From assembly GCA_948146395.1 (NCBI GenBank), contig OX411543.1, positions 32,383,058 through 32,447,057 on the forward strand: DNA of 64,000 nt, read 5' to 3'. Source of the stretch: Fragum whitleyi (lineage: Eukaryota > Mollusca > Bivalvia > Cardiida > Cardiidae). The translations under genes were made by a program, and so were the position numbers. Under the pieces are notes generated by a model. It was given only the letters and a program-made list of their open reading frames with translations. It had not been told where the DNA came from and ran no database searches. Below are positions 1-10,742 of this stretch, one piece after another (the first letter of the stretch is position 1; every line of letters begins with the position of its first letter).

Positions 1-103
1 GACAGTTAATCCCGAGACTAGTGTCTGCATTTTTTGTACGTGTTACTAGAAACCCTTACCCTTTGAGATCTATCATCATGCCAAATATGATCCTTGTATC
101 TAG

Positions 104-266
104 AATAGGCTAGAAGGTATTGGCAATGTTAAGTTTTTTGGTTAACTTTTGCAGACAGACAGACAGACTAGAATAGGCTAGAAGGTATTGGCAATGTTAA
201 GTTTTCTAGTTAACTTTTGCAGACAGACAGACAGGCAGACAGACAGGCGGACGGACAGACGGACAA
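104..266. repeat. Duplicated 65-base segment with (CAGA)n microsatellite
   Basis: The segment containing AATAGGCTAGAAGGTATTGG occurs at about 104-168 and again at about 170-233, each ending in CAGACAGACAGA. The second copy runs on into a mixed CAGA/CGGA tract to about 266. This is a tandem duplication with a slipped microsatellite. The 1-103 and 267-580 stretches hold nothing I recognise. Confidence 0.85.
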
Positions 267-583
267 CAGTAAAACAATATGCCTTCGATCTTTCGATACG
301 GGGGGATAAAAAGTATCATTTCCGGAGAGTATTTTACCAAATATTGTTGTCTTCTGTAATGTTATATTTCATAACAAATTTGACATGTAAAACAGTTGAT
401 TTAAGGAATCGGGCTTCTGTTGGTTACTTCGGTTCGGTTATAAAATACGCTTGAAGAAATCTCATTCCGTTTATTCTTTCCGATCGTCTTTGAAGAAATT
501 TTGGTCATATAATGATTTTATAACAAAACGCAGAAAAACACTGCGTTTTGTTATTAAATTATAATTTTACCACTTTTTGGTTT

Positions 584-732
584 TGTTTATGCAACGTCAT
601 CCTTAGCGAGATCTTTGATGTTTGTGACGTCATAATAACCCACGTGCGAAATGACGCGCTTTTATGGCTGCGCCCGTATTTTTCACGAGGCATTTTCCGT
701 AGAAGCGCCGAGGATTCCCGATTGATTGTAGA
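584..732 (+). mobile_element. Family M repeat (contains TGACGTCA), copy 1
   Basis: The block TGTGACGTCATAATAACC, then CACGTGCGAAATGACGCGC, recurs at 24590-24720 and 42315-42445 (reverse) and 31090-31165 (forward). A palindromic TGACGTCA core, identical to a CRE site, is kept in most copies. No TIR or target duplication was worked out. Confidence 0.6.
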
Positions 733-901
733 CTAATATCAGCATGCAAAGACGTACAGTCAGATCTAAAAATATATTCCACGCTTTCTACTTTCAAAAG
801 TACTGTTGGGAGAATCTTGAGCCAGACTCGATGAATAACCCTGTTTTCCCCAAAAAAAATGCTCTTAACCAATTTCAAACTCGACAGGACAATGGTTGAA
901 A

Positions 902-910
902 ATATTACCG
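902..910. repeat. 9-bp target-site duplication, left copy
   Basis: ATATTACCG here and at 4254-4262. On the minus strand it reads CGGTAATAT, which is the end of exon 23 plus its splice donor. The left copy therefore preserves a second, intact donor sequence 3.35 kb downstream of the real one. Confidence 0.75.
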
Positions 911-3900
911 TATGGAACGCCACAGCTGTCATATGTTTTGAACAGTAGTGTTAATATGCCCATTATCTGTATTAAAATGTTTAAATCAAGTGTAATTATA
1001 CTCAAATGTAGTGTTGATTTGTCCGACCTATATGATATAATGTCAAAAGGAAGTCTGGTTATATGCAATATGAGAATTGACTTGTCTAAACGAAAACTTA
1101 TCATCTCAAAAGGTACGTTGACTATGGCAACATTTTGTGCTGACCTGTCTTAACATTATCTGATTGTGTCAAACGGTGGTGTCGTTAAGTCGAAACATGT
1201 TGTTGACTTGTCTAAGAATTACATTATTATTTGAAAACGTAGTGTAATTACATCTAAATAATGTGATGGCTTGCCTTAGCACCATCATATTATGGTGACT
1301 GGTTAATGCATTACGTTAGTATGTCAAAAGGAAGCATTGATATGTCCAAATAACACAGTGCTATATTCAAACATGGTCTTATTATGGTAAAAGGTAATGT
1401 GGTTCTGTCGAAACAATATGTTGACTTGTAAGAACGTGGGCTTATTATGTCCAAATGTAGTGTCATTATGTTTAAGAAATGTGCTAACTTTGGTAAAAAC
1501 GAGTTATTATGCAAATAGTAAAATTGATTATGTTAAAAAATAGCGTTGATTTGTCTACGTTTTATCTTATTTTGTGCAAAGGAAGTGTGGTCATGCCCAA
1601 ATATCGTGTTGACTTGTCTAAATAGTATGTTATCATGTCGAATTATAGTGTGATTAAGTCAAAACGTAGCGTTTACTGGTTAATGCATTACGTTAGTATG
1701 TCAAAAGGAAGCAATTATATGTCCAAATAACACAATGCTATATTCAAACATGGTCTTATTATGGTAAAAGGTAATGTGGTTCTGTCAAAACAATATGTTC
1801 ACTTGTAAAAACACGGGCTTATGATGTCCAAATGCAGTGTCATCATGTTAAAGAAATGTGCTAACTTGGGGAAAAAATATTATGCAAATAGTAAAATTGA
1901 TTATGTTCAAAATAGAGTTACTTTGTCTACGTTTTATCTTATTTTGTTCAAAGGAAGTGTGGTCATGCCCAAATATCGTGTTGACTTGTCTATATAGTAT
2001 GTTTTCATGTGGAATGGTTGTGTGATTTAGTCAAAACGTAGCGTTGACTGGTTTATGCATTACGTTAGTATGTCAAAAGGAAGCATTGATATGTCCAAAT
2101 AACACAATGCTACATTCAAACATGGTCTTATTATGTAAGAGGGTAATGTGGTTCTGCAAAACAATATGATGACTTGTAAGAACATGGGCTTATTATGTCC
2201 AAATGTAGTGTCATTATGTTCAAGAAATGTGCTAACTTGGGTAAAAACGAGTTATTATGCAAATAGTAAAATTGATTCTGTCCAAAAATAGCGTTAATTT
2301 GTCTACGTTTTATCTTATTCTGTTGAAAGGAAGTGTGGTCATGCCCAAATATCGTGTTGACTTGTCTTTACAGTATGTTATCATGTCGAATTGTAGTGTG
2401 ATTAAGTCTAAACCTAGCGTTGACTGGTCAATGCATTGCCTTATTATATCAAAAGGAAGCATTGTTATGCCATGAATACACGTTGATATATTTAAACATA
2501 CTCTTTTTATTTTAGAAAATAATGTGGTTCTGTAAAAACAATATGTTGACTTGTCAGACCATGGGCTTATTATGTCCTAAGGTAGTATCATGGCGTTCAA
2601 GAAATGTGTTCTCTTGTGTAAAACCGAGTTATCATGCGAAAAGTAAGATTGATTTTGTTAAAATAAGCCCATGTTCTGACAAGTCAACATATTGGTTTTG
2701 ACAGAACCACATTGCCTTCTAACAAAATAAGACCATGTTTCAATATAGAATTGCGTTATTTGCACATAACAATGCTTCCTTTTGACCTACTAAAGTAATG
2801 CATTGACCAGTTAACGCTTCGTTTTGACTAAATCACAATAAAATTCGATATGATAACATACTTTATAGAGAAGTCAACACGATGTTTGGCCATGACTTCA
2901 CTTCCTTTGAACAAAATAAGTTATTGCATAGAAAAATCAACACAATATTTGAACAAACTCAAGCCTACTTTTCGCATGATAACTCGATTTTACCCAAGTT
3001 AACACATTTCTTTAACATTATGACACTGCCTTTGGACATAATAAGCCCGTGTTCTGACAAGTCAACATATTGTTTGGCAGAACAACATTTCCTTCTTATA
3101 TAATAAGACCATGTTTTAATATAGCATTGCGTTATTTGGGCATAGCAATGCTTTCTTTTGACATACTTAAAGTTTTCATTGACCAGTCAACGCTCCGTTT
3201 TGACAAAGCCACACTACAATTCGACATGATAACATACTGCATAGACAAGTCAACACGATATTTGGGCATGACCACACTTCCTTTGAACAAAATAAGATAA
3301 AACGTCGACAAATAAACGCAATATATTAACATAATAAATCTTACTCTTAAGTTGATAACTCGGTTTTACACAAGAGAACACATTTCTCGATCAAAATGAC
3401 ACTACCTTTAGACATAATGAGCCCATGTTCTTACAAGTCATCATATTGTTTTGACAGAATAACATTACCTTCTATCATAATAAGAACGATTTTGAATATA
3501 GCATTGTGTTATTTAGACATGACAATGCTTCCTTTTGACATACTAACGTTATGCTTAAACCAGTCAACGCTACGTTTTGACTTAATCACGCTACAATTCG
3601 ACATGATAACATACTGTAAAGACAGGTCAACACGATATTTGGGCATGACCACACTTCCTTTGAACAGAATAAGATAAAACGTAGACAAATTAACGCTATT
3701 TTTGAAAATAATAAATTTTACTATTTGCATAATAACTCGTTTTTACACAAGTTAGCACATTTCTTGAACATAATGACACTACATTTGGATATAATAAGCC
3801 CATGTTCTTACAAGTCAACATATTGTTTTGACAGAACCACATTACCTTTTACCATAACAAGACCATGTTTGAATATAGCATTGTAGTGCATTGGCAAGCC

Positions 3901-4253
3901 AACACATTATTAAGACGTAATTACACTACGTTTTTAATAATGATGTAATTCTAAGACAAGTCAACACCATGCTTTGACTTAACGACACCACCGTTTGACA
4001 CAATCAGATAATGTTAAGACAGGTCAGAACAAAATGTTGCCATAATCAACGTACCTTTTGGGATGATAAGTTTTCGTATAGACAAGTCAATACTCATTTT
4101 GCATGTAACCAGACTTCCTTTTGACATTATATGATATAGTTCGGACAAATCAACACTATATTTGAGCATAATTACACTTGATTTAAACATTTTAATATAG
4201 AAATTGGGCATATTAACACTATACTTCAAAACATATGACAGCTGTGGCGTTCC
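911..4253. mobile_element. Foldback-type element with tandem-repeat arms, 9-bp flanking direct repeat
   Basis: Left arm 911 to about 2665 and right arm about 2666-4253 are inverted copies of each other; the ends TATGGAACGCCACAGCTGTC and its complement match. Both arms consist of diverged units of about 24 bases of the type ATGTCAAAAGGAAGTGTGGT, grouped in larger units of about 370 bases (the phrase CATTACGTTAGTATGTC recurs at 1309, 1687 and 2054). ATATTACCG stands at 902-910 and at 4254-4262. Long inverted arms made of short tandem repeats with a 9-bp target duplication are the known form of foldback elements. No transposase frame was seen; short open frames such as (I-M-S-K-G-S)n merely translate the 24-base units. 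Confidence 0.85.
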
Positions 4254-4262
4254 ATATTACCG
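4254..4262. repeat. 9-bp target-site duplication, right copy, overlapping the exon 23 donor
   Basis: ATATTACCG; its last two bases belong to exon 23 and the rest forms the GTAATAT donor on the minus strand. Confidence 0.75.
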
Positions 4263-4359
4263 GTGCTATTTGTAGTTGAGTTGTTGTTATTCTGGTTTTG
4301 TCCAAATGGTGTTGATGTTGTTATCTCAGTAGCTTGGTCTGTTGTCGTAGTTATTGTTT
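4261..4359 (-). CDS. Exon 23: Thr/Asn-rich linker, last exon found in window
   Basis: Residues 1447-1479, phase 1-1: ETITTTTDQATEITTSTPFG, then QNQNNNNSTTNST. It is low complexity, with many Thr and sequons, so probably an O- and N-glycosylated stalk; such stalks often stand before a membrane anchor or further modules, which must lie left of the window. The acceptor is ATTTATAG. The donor GTAATAT falls inside the 9-bp direct repeat at the edge of the foldback element, so the element sits exactly at this splice site. Short and compositional, but both splice sites and the phase fit. Confidence 0.7.
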
Positions 4360-5641
4360 CTATAAATATACAACGTCTTTTATATGTCGCACAATATATA
4401 CGATTAAGTAAACAGAAAGGTATGTATTGAGCAGACCATCACCGGCGTTCCTGTTAATAAACGTTCGATAAACGTTTGGAAAGTGATTCTCCGCTTTCAA
4501 ACGTTTTAACATCTTGAGTGCAGATCAAATGGTGATAAACTATGTCTATACAGGAACTCTTTCTACTCAAGGGGGCCACCACCACCATATAGACTAATAA
4601 AATAATATGACCCCTATGTTTCTACTATATTTTACAAAATTTTCGGCGTTCTCTATTCGTAGTTACTTAGAAAACTTCCAATGTTACTATGCTAAGTTAG
4701 AACTAAAAATAACGAAACCTTACAAAGGAAGAAGATGAAGAAAATGCCGTATTTGTATATTTTTGACTGCGGTCAAGGCTCTTTTATATGAAATAACTTA
4801 GGGACTTGATCCCGAATCGGTTTCTATTGACAAGTTTGAATATGTTGCACAACCTGAGAAAATGCGACATAATCACATCACTCCGACATAATCAGATCAC
4901 TCCGGGTTAATAAAGGAATCAAATACAGCAACACATCTTTATCCTACCTGTCCTGTGTTCAGGATGAAAAACATTGCAAGCTGTTTGCAAGTTATACCCG
5001 TTTTGCACACAAATGCATGTGTGATTCGGGCAATAATATAAGTTATACGGTTACTTGCCGGGGTGAATGACCATTTTTTTCTCCCGTCTCCAAAAATAAT
5101 GTCACCCGAGCCCTAGGGGAGGGTTGACATCATAATTTACTACCAGAAATAAATCGTCATATACCAAGGCCAGAAACCGTATTGAGAATTTGTTTTTTTT
5201 AAACTAACGATTTCTCTTAATGCGCCCAAAATGAAAACATATAATGACGTCACATGTAATAATGACGTTTCACTACTGCATCCTTCGATGTTTTTACCGT
5301 ATTCGTACGTTCAGTTGGTTCAGCATTTCTACGTCCAGCAATAAAAAGGCCTAGATAGAATTAGAACTGGACATATGATAATTCTTCTTCGTAAATAAAA
5401 ATAACTATTTCATCAACTGTGAGAAAAAAATGTCTAGTTCGTCTAAAACTCCTCTTTATATCAAAATTTGACAGGTGACGCACTACTACCACGACAGAGG
5501 GTCCCGGCTCACCGTCAGAAACACGCATTTTAAAAAGCTTGTTTTTTTAGAATGTCAGGGTAATATTTTCTAGACAGCATACATGTATTTCCTTTCCTGA
5601 AGTTGACTTCAACAAGAGTTCAATAAGCCTTATTACCATAC
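4360..5641. other. Intron without recognised genes
   Basis: The piece 4945-5035 (TGTTCAGGATGAAAAACA, then GCAAGTTATACCCG) resembles sequences near 24480-24560, 28140-28260, 50270-50380 and 61360-61450, and looks like a decayed dispersed repeat. TGACGTCA-like words lie at 5240-5275. Otherwise nothing was seen. Confidence 0.4.
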
Positions 5642-5797
5642 CTGAGCATTGAGATGCGGCATACGAGCCTATAGTTGTTGTTGTCAACCCTGATGGACAC
5701 GTGATACATGACGTCTGTCCAGCACTTATTGTGTAAGTACCCACATCACAGAATGTACAGTACCCGTCTATATAATAGGTCCCCGCAGGGCATGCAG
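5642..5797 (-). CDS. Exon 22: GCC2/GCC3 Cys-rich module
   Basis: About residues 1395-1446, phase 1-1: ACPAGTYYIDGYCTFCDVGT, YTISAGQTSCITCPSGLTTT, SYAASQC. It has the same C-P-x-G-x-Y, C-x-x-C-x-x-G-x-Y, C-x-x-C-P-x-G spacing as exons 12 and 13. It completes the second block that begins with the sushi of exon 19. The acceptor is ATTTCAG and the donor GTATGG. Confidence 0.93.
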
Positions 5798-6082
5798 CTG
5801 AAATAATAAACCATTTGAGCCGTTGTCCTTTTTTATTTTTCTTTGTAAAATTTGAACTGGTCCATGGTCATAGAGGTTGCAGGTGTCAATGAAGGGAGGA
5901 TGTTTTGTTTGAAAGAAGCTGTCGCATTTTTAGTAATGATCTTTTCGATTTCTTCTCTTTTTTTTAAGTTACGAGTAAAGAGTTCGAAAATTGAGATTTG
6001 AATATCTTGTTTGCTTTAAATCCTAAATTAATAATAAATTAACATGTCGTCAATTTCACAATAATCTTTTTCATTCATTAAA

Positions 6083-6324
6083 TGAGCCCGTGCGTGACAT
6101 TTCCAACAATTTGAAATGTTCGTGAGGTGCAAACAATGAGAAGCGTAGACAACCAAATACTGTAAAGATAAAAATACCTGATGGTCTAGAGATACTTTGA
6201 GAGCTTATCTATTTACTAAGCGCATAGTGAAGACTCTGGTCAGACTGTGCGGATGCACAGGATGGCCAGAGTCTTTGCTTTGAGCCTATTTGAATTTGTT
6301 GGAAATCTCACGCACAGGCTCAAA
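6083..6324. mobile_element. MITE family B, copy 1
   Basis: Inverted ends GAGCCCGTGCGTGACATTTC and GAAATCTCACGCACAGGCTC, with a central hairpin GACTCTGGTCAGACTGTGCG / CACAGGATGGCCAGAGTC. About 240 bp. The same plan recurs at 7244, 29531, 36554, 51865, 56137 and 63333. It is a non-autonomous DNA transposon; the superfamily is undetermined. Confidence 0.85.
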
Positions 6325-6726
6325 TATGTTTGTGTTAGCGTTTGTGTATTTCTTTTACCCTTTATTCATTTTTTTTTTCAATCTTCAGTTAGCATATAAA
6401 TGACAATATTTTCATCTTTTATTTTTTTTAATGTTGAAGTTCCTCTTAATGTTCATCATCTACAAAAAAATGTGCAGTTAGAACATTATAATTGGAATTT
6501 GGTACTTCTTTTTCTCCATCTTTTAATAAAATTGACGTTAGTTTGTATGGGTCTATCTCCACTTTCATCAGTATTTCAGTGAAATTATGGCGGTATAGCT
6601 TCTTGTAGTTCCCTGTACAGGCATAACAAACAGAACATTTTTGCCGAGCAATTAGTAACATGTTTCATTTCGGCAATCTATTTTATTTTGAATTGGATGG
6701 AAACAAATACTCAAATCAAAATGACG

Positions 6727-6838
6727 GTAAACCTCTCTTTTATCCATTCAAAACTCACTCCCCTCGGTTATTCAATTTCATTCCAAAATCATTCCATTAT
6801 CATTAAGCTTGTCATTTTCACGATGTTTTTAACTGTAC
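6727..6838. mobile_element. MITE family T, fragment
   Basis: The words CAATTTCATTCCAAAATCATTC and TTTTCACGATGTTTTTAACTG match one end of the family seen complete at 53188-53612. Confidence 0.55.
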
Positions 6839-7243
6839 AAAACAGTGAAATACTAAATCGTTTTCACCATTTCACCGTTTTGACTCGGAAAAGTAAAATG
6901 CCATTGGATAACATAATAGATAGAACATGGTAAGACTTCAATTAGAAATAAAACAATGCAGATAGAACTTTCTGTTATCGGATAACTTTTGAACCCGACA
7001 ACACATGAAATATCTGATAGCACATTCAGATAGATCTCTTTGACACGAATGCAACGGTACCAAAATATAAATATTGCCAAATTTTTAGCTACAACACTCT
7101 TTTATTAATGTGACGGATTTTTTTCAGAGAAAATTGGAATTTGGCTCATTTTAGTTTTTCTACAATGTTTTATCATTTACATGGAATGGTTTCTTTTAAG
7201 GGTCGCAAGGAATCAAAGTTCAGTACGGGGAAGGCTTTAGGAT

Positions 7244-7464
7244 CTGAACCTGTGCGTGACATTTCCTAAAATTTCATTTGTGCGTGATGGAAAGATGTTC
7301 AGTAGCCTGGACACTCACAAAGTACATTTAAACAACTTTTGATTGTGAATAGCGGTTTTAGGTGCATAGTTTAGACTCTGATCAGACTGTGCGGCCGCAC
7401 AGACTGATCTGAGTCTCAACGTTGCGCACGTTCGAAATTGTTGAAAACGACATGCACAAGCTCA
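7244..7464. mobile_element. MITE family B, copy 2
   Basis: It starts ACCTGTGCGTGACATTTCC, has the central hairpin GACTCTGATCAGACTGTGCG / CACAGACTGATCTGAGTC and ends ACATGCACAAGCTCAT. More worn than copy 1. Confidence 0.8.
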
Positions 7465-7795
7465 TGTTTGTTTATAATTCAATTTTAGCAGTGTCTGTCG
7501 GGCTTTGTGCATTCTGATTTGCTGAAAAAAATATTTCGTTCTTATCTCTAATTTTACACGCAAAGTAGTCCCTTATTAATCTGCTTCCTTAAAGACAAGT
7601 CTTTCACATTTTTGCTTCATTATATTGAACTAAAAGATACGAAGAGAATATTTTTAATTGATATTTAAATCAAAACCTAATCAAGGTTGGTATGTAGGAA
7701 TTCGCTTTGCATATTCATTAAATGTAATTAGTTTTTTTAGCTGCATAACGTAGCGTCAAAAAAGTCCATTCACTTCTTAATAACAAATGCCTTAC

Positions 7796-7990
7796 CACAG
7801 GCCCCGTCCGTAGCTACTTCACCAGTAGGACACGTAACGTTGGCCGTTAACGTCAACGTTGACGAATCAGTTGTGTAGGTGACGCCATTAACGGTGACGT
7901 CAAATATATTGCTGGAAGAACTGTTAATGATAACGGCAGCTGTCTCTAAATCATTTATGGCGTCAATCAGTTCTTGAAACGAGGGGCTCA
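7796..7990 (-). CDS. Exon 21: second half of spacer copy 2, ending at the first Cys of GCC2/3
   Basis: About residues 1330-1394, phase 1-1: SPSFQELIDAINDLETAAVI, then SNIFDVTVNGVTYTTDSSTL, TLTANVTCPTGEVATDGAC. It matches the end of exon 11 (F-x-E-A-L-D-A, then C-P-x-G-x-x-x-x-x-x-C). The closing CPTGEVATDGAC leads into ACPAGTYY of the next exon. The acceptor is CTTTTCAG and the donor GTAAGG. Confidence 0.87.
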
Positions 7991-8023
7991 CTGAAAAGGG
8001 ACCGAAATTCAGTTTTTAACGTT

Positions 8024-8253
8024 TGACACTTTCCTGTTTTACAAAACGTTGGACCTGTCCAAATTCAAAGGTTTTGCAGACGAAAATTTAAAGTGGATTT
8101 AATTTGAAAAATAACCATTCAGTAGGATAGAAAATAGTGTGGTAAAAGAAGAAATTGCTTGTCAGAAGCAATTTCTTCTTTTTTCACAATGTTTTCTCAA
8201 TCATAAAATTACAGGCACGTAAAAATCAGGGATTAAACAGCAAAGGGTTAACT
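8024..8253. mobile_element. Repeat family U, copy 1
   Basis: About 230 bases that are almost the same as 27632-27860, beginning TTTCCTGTTTTACAAAA and ending near GATTAAACAG. The centre is a hairpin, AGAAGAAATTGCTTG / CAGAAGCAATTTCTTCT. High identity between copies suggests recent spread. Confidence 0.75.
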
Positions 8254-8328
8254 AGAGATTAACTCCCTTAAAATGTGCACAAAACGTATACACTTTCCCG
8301 CGTGTAAAGCCTTATAGTTCTTTAACCA

Positions 8329-8574
8329 TTGTGACCCATCACGCGTAAATAGACCATCTAGGTAGTGGATCAAGTTTGCGCTGACTGACTATTGTCAAAA
8401 CCTTTTGCACTGTACTAATTTGTTAAATCTAGAATGACCAATCTTCCTTCCTTTGAAAGAATTTTTAAAAGGCAACCCCTGGTTGACTTATATTAGAAGT
8501 TAACCAATATCTTCTTTTCAAATATTTATTTTATGGGGTTCACAAATGGTCAATTTTCGCGTGACGCGTTACAT
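8329..8574. mobile_element. MITE family A, copy 1
   Basis: About 245 bp with inverted ends like TGTGACCCGTCACGCGAAAA, subterminal CAACCnnnGGTTGAC and AATCTAGAATGACC blocks and a central GACTGACTATTGTC hairpin. Seven copies occur in this window. Both ends here are somewhat worn. Confidence 0.8.
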
Positions 8575-9027
8575 ATTCATTTACCTGAATATTTTTTAGA
8601 CATTACAATTCTCATGAAATAAAGCCTGGCTTTCTTTGGCGCAATTTATCAAAATGACACAAATGGTTTCATTATATACTACGAAATTTACGTACATGTA
8701 TGTAATTATGAATGAATATATACCTTATAAAGTCATTTATGAACAACATAAGTTATATTTTCATGCGTGACTTTGCCGAAAAATGTTTCTTGTATCTTAA
8801 ACAAAAAAATCTATCGTCAGCTAAAGAGGTAATGCATTTCTCTTGCGATTCTGTTGGAAATAAGCCAATATCCTGCTAATTTAGGCTTTTTTCAAACAAA
8901 TTGCAAACGACCCATTCTCGATAAAAACAGCACAAAATGACGTCGCTTTTTTATTTCAGATGTCTGAGAACAAAGGTACTAAAAAATAAACAGTTCTAGA
9001 CTGACGTAATTTCATTAAGCGTTTAAA

Positions 9028-9240
9028 ATGAAAGTAGACTGCAAAATATGGAAGAAAACACTGAGAAGAAGGGAGAACTTGTTTCAAACAAGCAATTTCT
9101 CCTTTTTATCAATGTTTTCCTCTTTCCTCATTACTTTTGGTGCATTAAAAATTCGGTTAGTTGAGGTCAAGGCATTTATCTTTGTTAAGGAAACAACATA
9201 TTTTGCACTTTTTCTCGAATTGAAATTTAAGTCAATTGTC
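9028..9240. repeat. Hairpin repeat related to 17785-17885
   Basis: AGAAGGGAGAACTTGTTTC / CAAACAAGCAATTTCTCCTT forms a stem; GAAAACACT and AATGTTTTCC flank it. A similar hairpin lies at 17785-17885 and the plan recalls family U. The open frame here is not taken as a gene. Confidence 0.5.
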
Positions 9241-9398
9241 AATTTAAATGTCATTTAGGCTGGTTTTTCCTGGAGAACGGATCAAATATTTTAGCCAGTT
9301 CAACCAACCTGGCCGAAGTTTCTCTTACAATTATTAAGGAGAAAGTAGACACATTAGGCTTAGATCAGACTGTACGTCTGTGAAGGCTGATCTATGAC

Positions 9399-9564
9399 TT
9401 AAGGTAGTGGACCCGTAATAGTTCGACAGCTTTTCTGAACATATGATCTTCCACAATGTTGACCGAGGTTTCCTAATGAAAATCATTTGGAAACCTCGGT
9501 TAGCACTGTTAAAATTCATTACTTTTGAGACAATGCAAAACTATTACGGGTCCACTACTTTAAC
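9399..9564. mobile_element. MITE family C, copy 1
   Basis: A 165-bp near-complete palindrome: TTAAGGTAGTGGACCCGTAA at the left, CTATTACGGGTCCACTACTT at the right, and a central ACCGAGGTTTCCTAATGA / TTTGGAAACCTCGGT stem. Its left flank (9350-9398) holds a piece that resembles the centre of family B, so it may have inserted into a B copy. Confidence 0.85.
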
Positions 9565-9944
9565 TGCATGATGAAGCTTTTGCTACAGTGGGAGTATGTC
9601 GTGAAGAACATTGGAATCATGTCGTAGCTGCCATTACGCAAATTAAGTAAGTGCGTAATTAAAAAATGAATCCTCTGTCAAAGAATATCGTTAATGAATG
9701 ATCATACCATCAAAACTACAGCTTTTTCAAGTTGTGGTTACGATATATTGACCATTCCTCAATGTTGAAATCATTAAAATATTCCCTTGGGACCCCTTGT
9801 TATGTTCTCTAATTCTCGCCAAAAGGAGCGTAAGGATAACAGATTAATCAATTGTTTTCTAAACGCCTATTTGCTTTCGGTTGGTCGCCGATTTTATGCG
9901 TTTGAATGTTAAAATCCGATTTAAAATCCTAGACTTTGACGTAC

Positions 9945-10220
9945 CATATGACGTAGCAATGTAATTCTGTATTTCTAACGCTCCGGTCTCCGTCATAACG
10001 ACAGACAACGCCACACTGATTGTTGACCCAGTGCTCCTCTTTCGTCGTGCAGTAGTTATCTCAACGCCAGAAACCTGGCACGTGCCATTTGTAAGACACG
10101 GAATCTCATTTTCTAAATTGTCTGTAATTGTTTGTTGAGCTTCCGGTATGTCGGCTGTCGGTATTGCGTTATTCGTGTTGACTGATGCCCTTAAATCGGT
10201 TCTTGGAGTCTTGTTTGGAC
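9945..10220 (-). CDS. Exon 20: SVEP1-type spacer with RRKR-S site (copy 2)
   Basis: About residues 1238-1329, phase 1-1. There is no early Met, so an ATG-based scan misses it. It reads PNKTPRTDLRASVNTNNAIP, then AQQTITDNLENEIPC, NGTCQVSGVEITTARRKRST, GSTISVALSVVMTETGALEI. RRKR lies at about residues 1296-1299. TPRT at the start, the Cys pair, RRKRS and the TIS-x-x-L strand align with exons 10-11, so this is a duplicated spacer. The acceptor is CATTCCAG and the donor GTACGT. Confidence 0.88.
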
Positions 10221-10501
10221 CTGGAATGGGTAGAACAAATGCGAATTTCTGCGTAGTGCGTTAAATGTCGACTCTAGTTAGACTGCGCCTATTTAGTAGC
10301 TTGACTAGGATCGACATATGAATATTTCAAGTAGCCATGTTTGGTAACAGCGAATTTGAATTTGACAAGAATTGTCATAATTTGTGGATCCACGAATTGG
10401 GATGCGACGGACCACCCCTGTATTTATTGCGAAGATATGCTTATTGGGACCGAAGAATCTGTGCCTAAGATTGGAAAACTGTTTTCATTCTCTCCTCAAA
10501 A

Positions 10502-10742
10502 TGTGACCCGTTACGCGAAGAGGGACCATCTGGGTAGCGCGTAAAGTGTCGATACTAGTCAGACTGCGCGTACTGCGCAGACTGACTATGGTCGAGACTC
10601 TTTGCAATGTGCGTGCTTATTTTCTGAATCTAGAATAATTAATATACCTTCCAGTAAAACAATTTTTGAAATGCGACCTCTGCAATCTCTTTTTCATTTT
10701 AAAAAGTTCCGAGATGGTCCCTTTTCGCGAAACGGGTAACAA
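10502..10742. mobile_element. MITE family A, copy 2
   Basis: Ends TGTGACCCGTTACGCGAAGA and CTTTTCGCGAAACGGGTAAC, with central CTAGTCAGACTGCGCG / CGCAGACTGACTATGG. A further piece of the centre (CTAGTTAGACTGCGCC) lies just before it at 10245-10320, so two copies may overlap here. Confidence 0.85.

Noticed and set aside
2257..2475. Short frames with S-K-G-S-V-V-type repeats in both orientations (also 896-1153, 3396-3677, 4014-4229)
   Set aside because: They are translations of the 24-base units of the foldback element and occur on both strands.
7796..10220. Membrane-spanning segment in the spacer (hydrophobic TISVALSVVM stretch)
   Set aside because: Too short and followed by polar residues; the paired strand pattern fits a beta-sheet better.
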